Assembly: GCA_937923745.1 (NCBI GenBank)
Contig: CALDUO010000041.1
Coordinates: 1 to 48,346 of the forward strand
Direction of reading: 5' to 3'
DNA from: an uncultured Granulosicoccaceae bacterium
GTDB taxonomy: Bacteria > Pseudomonadota > Gammaproteobacteria > Granulosicoccales > Granulosicoccaceae
DNA length: 48,346 nt
A model generated the notes under the pieces. That model was not told the DNA's origin. It made no database searches and saw only the letters and a list, made by a program, of their open reading frames with translations. The stretch's first letter is position 1, and the number at the start of each line of letters is the position of its first letter. The position numbers and the translations under genes are program-made. Shown here piece by piece: positions 25,992 through 32,669 of the stretch.

Positions 25992-26653
25992 TCCGGGGCT
26001 ACCATTAATGTGAGAACATCCTGATAAATTCCAACGGGTGCAGCATTCAACCAAGCGGCGCGCACGGTAGCACGAACTTCGAGGTTGTTGCCTCCCCAGT
26101 TAGTCACGTTAGAGCAGTCAAACTCCGTACTGCCCGGCCAATTATTTTGTACGATAGTGGGTGTCGACAGATTCCCGGTATTTCCACTGAGACTACCTTG
26201 TCGGTAGCGCAGTCGAACGAGATATCTCAGTGAGTCGCCACTGGCGCTAACCAGACTCAATTGGGATCCGCTATTCTGACTCGTAACGGTCAGCGTATAG
26301 GCACCGGTTGAGGTAAATACACACATCCTGTCGCGTGCGCGCTCGGCCCCTGATACCGAGCCTTCTGCAGTGAGTATGCCAACCAGTAAATCATCAACAC
26401 CGGTTATTAACGATCCCTCACCCACAACCAGCGTTATTTTCGCTGAGATGCTGGCGGCCATAGAAGCCGTTGCAAATAACGCTGACAAAAGCAGTGCCGA
26501 CAACGTAGTGCGTAAAACGCAACTACCGGCACTTTGTGTTCTGCGCGGTTTCGTTTGAGTCCGCAAACTCTTTTGTCGACAAGGGCCAGTGCGCAATCGA
26601 CGTCTCCACATCAGATCGTCTATGGGTAAGCCCGATGTTGGCGCCCGCTGCAC
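25988..26653 (-). CDS. Fimbrial subunit (pilin) paralogue
   Basis: Frame of 221 aa from a GTG at 26653; a later ATG at 26611 is also possible. Either leaves a basic stretch before the signal helix (TTLSALLLSALFATASMAA). The mature part has SAKITLVVGEGSLITGVDD, the first Cys in RMCVFTSTGAYTLTVTS, the second in STEFDCSNVTNW, and the ending AAPVGIYQDVLTLMVAPE. It lies 58 nt downstream of the major pilin and is translationally coupled to the next pilin. Confidence 0.72.
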   Translation of the reverse strand: MQRAPTSGLPIDDLMWRRRLRTGPCRQKSLRTQTKPRRTQSAGSCVLRTTLSALLLSALFATASMAASISAKITLVVGEGSLITGVDDLLVGILTAEGSVSGAERARDRMCVFTSTGAYTLTVTSQNSGSQLSLVSASGDSLRYLVRLRYRQGSLSGNTGNLSTPTIVQNNWPGSTEFDCSNVTNWGGNNLEVRATVRAAWLNAAPVGIYQDVLTLMVAPE

Positions 26654-26711
26654 ACTGCAGCAGACGCCGTTTCGGGGTCCCGCCCTGTTCTATACGCTAC
26701 AGCGAATAGAC

Positions 26712-27221
26712 TTACTCTGGGTTGATCAGCAGTGTCAGTGTGTCGGTGTAGGTTCCCGGAGGTGCAGCGTTAAAATCAGCCTGTGCAACGGTGACTTCAA
26801 AACTTGCGTTGGGGGTTCCACCACAGTCAGTTGCAGCCTGATCACCGGTCAGACCGATAATCGGCGCACCAAGTGTTACAGCTGATGTCGACGCACCCGC
26901 GGTCCACTCCAGCGAATACGGAATTGCATCAGCACCACTGACCAATTCGAGAGCACCATTAGCAGAGGCTACGGTGACGTTGTACCCACCGGTAGAAGAG
27001 AATACACAAACACCGTCTGACATAACTTCGTCGGCGGTGAGCGCAGAGTGATTACCCATGTTCAAATCATTAACGTCAGAAATCTGAACGGCATTATCTT
27101 TGATAATGGTAACGATAGACGTTCCACTGGAAGACGTACCCAATGTACCGTCGGTAGCAGAGACAGCAACACCACTGGCGGCAACCATTGTAGCAACGAA
27201 CGCATATTTAAATAATTTCAC
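26712..27221 (-). CDS. Probable major fimbrial subunit
   Basis: 169-aa pilin, first gene of the leftward subunit operon and therefore the likely major subunit. Signal peptide MKLFKYAFVATMVAASGVAVSA starting at GTG 27221, with GGAG upstream. Mature part: TSIVTIIKDNAVQISDVNDL, first Cys in GVCVFSSTGGYNVTVAS, second Cys in ATDCGGTPN, and the ending AAPPGTYTDTLTLLINPE. The conserved CVF(S/T)STG and YTDTLTL phrases define the local paralogue family. It resembles pilins of chaperone-usher systems; the exact class was not determined. Confidence 0.78.
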   Translation of the reverse strand: MKLFKYAFVATMVAASGVAVSATDGTLGTSSSGTSIVTIIKDNAVQISDVNDLNMGNHSALTADEVMSDGVCVFSSTGGYNVTVASANGALELVSGADAIPYSLEWTAGASTSAVTLGAPIIGLTGDQAATDCGGTPNASFEVTVAQADFNAAPPGTYTDTLTLLINPE

Positions 27222-27482
27222 AGAATCAGGACTCCAGGTAGTATATAAAACCGAAGACAGGACGTGTCCGCGGACAAAGCACTTAACGGCCGCGCGAGGT
27301 CGCGTCTGTAAAATGACTGAAGCTTAATTGAATCCACATCACAGACTGACATCGCAGTCCGCAAAGCACGTCGACTTTTGGTTTCGTCATGAAAGAAATA
27401 CGACAATCTGCCGATATTTTTTGGGATGAAGTTTGCACAATTTGAGTGCTATCCCTTAACACTAACCGGGTACCAACGTCAC
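27222..27482. promoter_or_regulatory. Divergent promoter region between major pilin and chaperone
   Basis: About 260 nt between the leftward pilin operon and the rightward chaperone gene. No coding frame is convincing. It must carry the pilin promoter and probably the chaperone promoter. The stretch TGCCGATATTTTTTGGG before the chaperone is AT-rich. No operator could be identified by eye. Confidence 0.45.
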
Positions 27483-28196
27483 ATGAAAGTAATTAGCTGT
27501 ATCTTGTGTCTGTTTCTTGGCTTCTTTAGCGCCAATGCACTGGCGCAAATCACGGTAAGTCGATCAGTGATCGAATTTTCACCGACAGAAAAATTACAGG
27601 ATATTGAAATACTCAATACGGGTGATTACAAAATTTATCTGGATATGTCACTCGCAGAAATCCAGAACCCGGAGTCGGCAAACCCTGTCAGACAAGAGCT
27701 TACCGACCCTCGCGTCGCACCGGTGCTGGTAAGCCCCCGTCAGATGCTGGTGTTACCGGGCCAAAGAAAACGATTGCGGATCATCATGCGCGAAGCTGCC
27801 ACCGAGCAGGATCGAATCTTTCGTCTGACTGTAAAACCCTACACAGGTAAGCTCAACATAGAGCAATCAGCGTCGAACGAAAAAGCCTCTGCAATTAAAG
27901 TACTGGTAGGTTATGACTTGCTGTTGATTTCCAGACCGGAGAGTATTCAGCCCGACGTCACCACCGTTCGCACCGACAACAGCATAAAGTTCGTCAATAG
28001 CGGGAATACCAATGTGCTTTTGCGGCGCATTCGGCAGTGTGACAGCGCAGGCAACGACTGCGAAGAACTTCAGCCGAACAGATTGTATGCAGGTGAGACC
28101 TACCAGATTGAATTACCCAAACCTGGCCCGGCGGCGCAGTATCCGGTTGAAGTCTGGCGTTCGGTCAGCCTTGATAACGCCTACGACACCTATTAG
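27483..28196 (+). CDS. Periplasmic fimbrial chaperone
   Basis: About 237-aa PapD-like chaperone that folds pilin subunits in the periplasm by donating a strand. Signal peptide MKVISCILCLFLGFFSANALA; this ATG was preferred to the one at 27426 because the longer frame puts hydrophilic residues first. Family traits: ITVSRSVIEFSP at the mature start, LVSPRQMLVLPGQRKRLRII (the region of the subunit-binding strand and basic residues) and IFRLTVKPYTG. A second Ig-like domain (about 140-237) contains IKFVNSGNTNVLLRRIRQC. It is convergent with the usher gene and divergent from the pilins. Confidence 0.85.
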   Translation: MKVISCILCLFLGFFSANALAQITVSRSVIEFSPTEKLQDIEILNTGDYKIYLDMSLAEIQNPESANPVRQELTDPRVAPVLVSPRQMLVLPGQRKRLRIIMREAATEQDRIFRLTVKPYTGKLNIEQSASNEKASAIKVLVGYDLLLISRPESIQPDVTTVRTDNSIKFVNSGNTNVLLRRIRQCDSAGNDCEELQPNRLYAGETYQIELPKPGPAAQYPVEVWRSVSLDNAYDTY

Positions 28197-28220
28197 GCGC
28201 GGCCTTACCGGTCGGTGCGG

Positions 28221-31200
28221 TCACGCCGGTAAAGGTCGACACAGTAGCGGCTCATTCAACACCACGACTTCCTCTTCGGAGTCAGGAACCACGAACTGAC
28301 ACAAACCTGTCGAGGCACTCTTGACAGTCACTGATTCTCCCGGTGCCAGCTCAGCCTGAAGAAAACCGTCTTCACCGATCAACAGCGGATTGGGCCCACG
28401 GTTGATGATCGCGTCGGTAATCAGTTGGCCACTGGTATCCACCAGCGTTGCCACGAGTAATATTTCTCGCACGGCCTCAAGCTGTACCCGGTGTATATGC
28501 CCTGGGTACAGCGTGAATTCAAACTCTTCATTGCCCAAGCCATTTGACAATACCGAGTGAGGCACCAGTTGCAATCGGTACGTATCATAGGGCTGCAGAC
28601 CCACAAACTGACGCACACCGATTCGGCCAGTGCTGACTTTGACACTGTTCACCACAATGTCGAATAGCGCACCGTCCGGTTCTCCCTGTATATCAACAAT
28701 AAAACCGGACTGAAGAAATTCGTCACTCCCCAGCGCAGCGCCTTGGCGGTCGACCCCCAAGTGTGCAGCAAAAGTCGCGACGGTATCGGTTATCGGTGAA
28801 CCATTGCCATTATCAACAAGATCTGTCGACAGGTCTGCCCGATACCATGGGTGAGTGACACCAGCGGAGACGCCAGCCGAGAATTTTTCGCCCGACCGCT
28901 CTGCATGAAAACCTGATTCAAACCGAATGGGTTTGTCCTGCGATGACTGCCAGCGACCGTCTGCACCCACCAGAAATTCTGTACCCACCCGATCATCATT
29001 CGAAGCCTCCGCTCGCAGAGAGCCGGTAAATGGTAAACGCTCAAAAAATACCCGAGTCTGCAATACCAGTCGGCGATCAATCGAATCATCCTGAAAGGTT
29101 GCGTCAAAAAAACCGGACATCCCCTTTCGTCTGAAGATAGGGCGGCGATAAAAAACCGCATACTGATTGGTTGCGTTATCGTTGTTAACACCGTCCTCTC
29201 GCCGAAGTGTTGTACGAGCCCCGACACTGTGTTTTTTGAAAGAGCGATTGATCGACACACCGAACTGCTCAAAATCAGACGGATAGAACTGACTGAGCAC
29301 CTCATCATCATCCGGCACCACGTTGTCGGTTTCGTACCACTCGGCCCCTAAATTAATACTCAGATCTTCGTTAAACCACGCGGCTGAAGCCGATAACGCC
29401 CGTGTGTTGTGACTGCCCACGCTGGCATCCGCTTTAAACGATAACTGCTGGCTCAAGTTGATATAGCTTGCCTGCGCGAAGCTATCCTCACCAAATTGCA
29501 GCAGCCCCAAAGAGTACGCTGACCGATCATCTATACGACGTGAGGTTGTCGCATTAAACACATAGTCGTTTTGTATCTCGGGAAAAATGCGTTCTTCCGA
29601 GAACTGAAGTGGTGCTCCGGCCGTGAACCGAAACAGCGATTGGTCACGTGGCGGTATGACGGTGCTTTTTGTGAACAACCGTTGCTCGGTTCTTGTGCCG
29701 GTTATAGGATCAACTATTTGTATATCAAGCTGATAAGTGCCCTCTGGCAACGAAGAAGTATCCAATACCTGGTTACCTGCCGCATAGCTGATACCACTGT
29801 AGACACGGTCGTTTATCACCAACTGAACAACAGCGCGACGGGGTAAATACACCACCAACTCACTACTGAATGCCTGCTCCAGATCTACGCGAGTTTTCAG
29901 CGAGCTTTGGTAAGATACGCCCAGAATGTCAAAGCTTGTCAGTGCACCGCCCGGATGCAAAGGGTATGACCCGGCATTGAGTTCAGTGTCGGTAAAGTGT
30001 TGGGTTAATCTGAATTCCCTGAGACGCTGCCGCTCGGTTCGCGAGCTGTAGTCCATTTCAACCTCAAGACTACCACTGCCAAACCCTGCTAATGCACCGA
30101 CCGATATATCAATCGCCGAATCACGCCCCTCATAATCAGACGCGACTGCATTTAACGATAAGATCGTCGTTGTACGATCATCAGGCGGCGGTAAATACCG
30201 CACTCTGTTGCGTGCCTGCACAGACTGCAACTCCGGTGCAAGAAAGAGCTCCACCAACAAAAGGTCTTCGTTAAAAATGGCAGCGACAGGCGTTGCGTCA
30301 ACCACGCCACAGCCGGGAGGATCGTTGTCACGGAAACAAATCAAATGAACATTGCTGGGTAACGGCAACTGCAACAGCGCACCGACAGCATCCGGGTCTT
30401 CCAGATCGGGCAACAACGCAACCACGAAGTCCGGATCATCAAACACAAATTCCTCACTGTTTCCGGTCACCGAAACGGGGCCAACATTCGAGGCATTAAA
30501 AATCAGGTCAACTGTTAGGGTTTGTGGTCCCGCCAGACTCTCGAAACCCGCAGGCACACTGTCATCCACCGAAAACCCTGGTATCGTCGGCGTATTAACC
30601 TGACCATCGATGATGTCCTGTTCGATGGTGTCGCGATCCACACCCTCTATCTCTTTGCGCGGCTCAGATTCTGCGCGGGTTGCATTCGGGTTGTTCGGCG
30701 CAGCCAACGTAATATCGGGTAAAGGTGTTGCGGCAGTCCCGCTTGATGGGGCACTCTTTGACGGCGTTTTAGGCTCCGTTAGCGTGTCGCCGCCACCTGG
30801 CTCTGCTGCCAGATCGATATCGGGGGTCAAATCAGCGTCCGGTGGTAGCTTGATCTGCCCCTGTTCTGCCACCGGTTCTGCCGCCGGCTCTGCGGCAGGA
30901 TCTGCAGCGGCTCCAATCGTCGACTGGACTGTCGATGGCGATGCTTCCAGCCCGGTCAGGGAGCCTGCCGTCTCATCTAATCGCTCACCCGCCAGCGCAT
31001 CTTCGGTGTTGTCGCCCGTTGCCGCTTGTGGTCTCGTACCAGCGGCTGACGCGCGTTTTTGTTTGTCACGAATAAACGCGTTGTGCTGTTCAATGTCTTC
31101 TGTGGTTGCCCGTCGTGTGGACAGGATCGTCACTTTCCACTCTCTGGACACGTCGTCTGACAGCTCGTCAAGCTGATCTTCCAATGCGGCAGAAGCACGC

Positions 31201-31754
31201 TGCTTTAATCGTGGCAGTTGATCGAGCCAGAGCACATCCCACTCTCTGCTCACGCCAGCACGAAAGTATTCATCGGTCTCGGGTTTTATAGTGCTGCGAC
31301 GCCCTCCGAGCAAAATTTCGAAACTGGCTGTCTGGTCAAACGCACGTTCCTGATCCAGTTTTTTGATAATGTCGGCAAATGAATCACCCGACCACTGCGG
31401 GTCTTGTAAATCCAGCTCGACACCATGTGTAAGCAGTATTTGTCTAAGTAGCGCTGATTCAAAATCTTTGAGTTGAGAGACAGGCAGAAACAAACGATTG
31501 GCCGCATCACCCTGCGATGTGTTGACTGTGTTTTGTTGAGCAGACGCACGGTCACGGCGGTTGTTATTAGCGTTGGCATTGTCGACAACACCTGCGCTGT
31601 TGTCAGTGTCATCGACCGATGGAGATATTGTTTGCTGTGATTCTTGCGCACGAACACCCGGTACCAGACACGCTGACACTGCAAACACTAATGGAGGCGC
31701 AGTGGCCACCATTTTTTTGACACTGCCAGGAGAACCCCGGAGGGGTGAACGCAT
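28221..31754 (-). CDS. TcfC-like (alternative/CS1-class) fimbrial usher with long N-terminal extension
   Basis: 1177-aa outer-membrane usher. From about residue 400 it follows the TcfC/CooC pattern: VPAGFESLAGPQTLTVDLIF, a GCG-containing segment (PPGCGVVDA), RYLPPPDDR, a beta-rich pore region (about 545-1010), and a C-terminal domain with GLQPYDTYRLQLVP, FTLYPGHIHRVQLEA and a final pair of cysteines. Residues 1-400 are extra: an export signal (about 15-36), a helical folded-looking part (about 85-235, FLPVSQLKDFESALLRQILL), and an acidic Pro/Ala/Glu linker (about 240-385). Typical ushers are 800-900 aa. It follows the OmpA-domain gene by 39 nt. The function of the extension is unknown. Confidence 0.87.
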   Translation of the reverse strand: MRSPLRGSPGSVKKMVATAPPLVFAVSACLVPGVRAQESQQTISPSVDDTDNSAGVVDNANANNNRRDRASAQQNTVNTSQGDAANRLFLPVSQLKDFESALLRQILLTHGVELDLQDPQWSGDSFADIIKKLDQERAFDQTASFEILLGGRRSTIKPETDEYFRAGVSREWDVLWLDQLPRLKQRASAALEDQLDELSDDVSREWKVTILSTRRATTEDIEQHNAFIRDKQKRASAAGTRPQAATGDNTEDALAGERLDETAGSLTGLEASPSTVQSTIGAAADPAAEPAAEPVAEQGQIKLPPDADLTPDIDLAAEPGGGDTLTEPKTPSKSAPSSGTAATPLPDITLAAPNNPNATRAESEPRKEIEGVDRDTIEQDIIDGQVNTPTIPGFSVDDSVPAGFESLAGPQTLTVDLIFNASNVGPVSVTGNSEEFVFDDPDFVVALLPDLEDPDAVGALLQLPLPSNVHLICFRDNDPPGCGVVDATPVAAIFNEDLLLVELFLAPELQSVQARNRVRYLPPPDDRTTTILSLNAVASDYEGRDSAIDISVGALAGFGSGSLEVEMDYSSRTERQRLREFRLTQHFTDTELNAGSYPLHPGGALTSFDILGVSYQSSLKTRVDLEQAFSSELVVYLPRRAVVQLVINDRVYSGISYAAGNQVLDTSSLPEGTYQLDIQIVDPITGTRTEQRLFTKSTVIPPRDQSLFRFTAGAPLQFSEERIFPEIQNDYVFNATTSRRIDDRSAYSLGLLQFGEDSFAQASYINLSQQLSFKADASVGSHNTRALSASAAWFNEDLSINLGAEWYETDNVVPDDDEVLSQFYPSDFEQFGVSINRSFKKHSVGARTTLRREDGVNNDNATNQYAVFYRRPIFRRKGMSGFFDATFQDDSIDRRLVLQTRVFFERLPFTGSLRAEASNDDRVGTEFLVGADGRWQSSQDKPIRFESGFHAERSGEKFSAGVSAGVTHPWYRADLSTDLVDNGNGSPITDTVATFAAHLGVDRQGAALGSDEFLQSGFIVDIQGEPDGALFDIVVNSVKVSTGRIGVRQFVGLQPYDTYRLQLVPHSVLSNGLGNEEFEFTLYPGHIHRVQLEAVREILLVATLVDTSGQLITDAIINRGPNPLLIGEDGFLQAELAPGESVTVKSASTGLCQFVVPDSEEEVVVLNEPLLCRPLPA

Positions 31755-31793
31755 CGGGTCAGAGCTTCGGTATTAAAGTGCCGAAATTATAAA

Positions 31794-32288
31794 TTACTCG
31801 CGCACTGCCTGCGCGATAACCTCGACTTCAACCCGACGGTTGCGTCGACGCCCTTCGAAGGTATCGTTGCCCACCAACGGTATCGCCTCACCCATACCCT
31901 CGGCCGTCACTGTAACTCCGGGGAAGGTTTGTTCGAAAAAACCGGCGATATGCCTTGCCCGCGCAGCAGATAACCTGAGGTTATAGTCTGCAGGGCCTGA
32001 CGAATCAGTATGCCCGGTAACTTTTATCGCCACAATTTTGCTGTAATCGTGAAGATCGTTAATGAGCTTTAACAGCGCATCTACACCACGCTCCGTTAAC
32101 ACACGTGAATCGAGGCGAAACAATGCCTCACCACTTAACAGCGCTGTCGAAGTCACATAATTGGCATTGTCGTCAATTAATTTGGTTGACTGACGTTCCT
32201 GTGCTGCGATCGGCAGTATGGTTACCAGACTCATCAACAGCACCGACAGCAGCACGACAGAATATCGATTGAATGATCTTGGTTTCAC
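31794..32288 (-). CDS. OmpA C-terminal-domain protein, upstream of the usher
   Basis: 164-aa exported protein with a signal peptide (residues 9-29) and a peptidoglycan-binding OmpA-like domain (about 50-160): ALFRLDSRVLTERGVDAL, VTGHTDSSGPADYNLRLSAARA and NRRVEVEV. The conserved Asp/Arg residues that bind diaminopimelate are present in the HTDSSG and LSxxRA parts. The start GTG has a strong GGAGG ribosome-binding site. Being first in a two-gene operon with the usher, it may anchor the fimbrial assembly platform to the cell wall; that is an inference. Confidence 0.88.
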   Translation of the reverse strand: MKPRSFNRYSVVLLSVLLMSLVTILPIAAQERQSTKLIDDNANYVTSTALLSGEALFRLDSRVLTERGVDALLKLINDLHDYSKIVAIKVTGHTDSSGPADYNLRLSAARARHIAGFFEQTFPGVTVTAEGMGEAIPLVGNDTFEGRRRNRRVEVEVIAQAVRE

Positions 32289-32330
32289 AGTTGGCCTCCG
32301 TTTCAGGTGACAGACGGACCTAAAGGCCCG

Positions 32331-32366
32331 TTGTTGCGGTAGTTGTTGTGGCAGTTGTTGCGGCAG
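32331..32366. repeat. 12-bp tandem triplication
   Basis: TTGTTGCGGTAG, TTGTTGTGGCAG and TTGTTGCGGCAG occupy 32331-32342, 32343-32354 and 32355-32366. It lies about 40 nt upstream of the OmpA-domain gene's start codon, in its leader or promoter. Confidence 0.88.
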
Positions 32367-32418
32367 TTTTTCTTATTGGTTTTTACTTGTTGATTTTTAC
32401 CGGTTGTTTGTCTGATTG

Positions 32419-32446
32419 GCACGGCTTTTCTTTCGGACAGCCGTGC
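32419..32446. other. Inverted repeat GCACGGCT-N12-AGCCGTGC
   Basis: A perfect 8-bp inverted repeat around a 12-nt pyrimidine-rich loop, between the divergent OmpA-domain and xylanase genes. No adjacent T-tract. It could be an operator or an RNA hairpin; nothing distinguishes these here. Confidence 0.4.
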
Positions 32447-32669
32447 GAACACACCGAGACATCAGCATGCGCTAACGACACATCAGGCACCACAGTTAAG
32501 TCGTAATATAAACTTCAGAGCGGCTGTATGTCTTGAACGGTCACCTTACCACTAACACTGTGGTCTATGGTACGCCATCATCTCGTTCGAATCGTTACAT
32601 CGCGTAATGCAAAACGTCAGAGCGATACGATATGATCTGCCGGACAAATTTCTGACACACGGACCTGGA

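Larger units (their letters stand above)
32289..32669. other. Divergent non-coding region between OmpA-domain gene and xylanase gene
   Basis: About 380 nt with no credible gene. Contents: a 12-bp triplicate repeat (32331-32366), an inverted repeat with a perfect 8-bp stem (32419-32446) and a T-rich stretch. It should hold the promoters of both the ompA-domain/usher operon and the GH10 gene. Confidence 0.6.

Noticed and set aside
25458-26653. A frameshifted single pilin gene across 25458-26653
   Set aside because: Each part has its own signal peptide, cysteine pair and C-terminal strand, and they overlap as ATGA, so they are two complete genes.
6370-32418. Dispersed repeat TTTGTCTGATTGG shared by 6370 and 32408
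   Set aside because: A 13-nt match between two sites is expected by chance at this window size.
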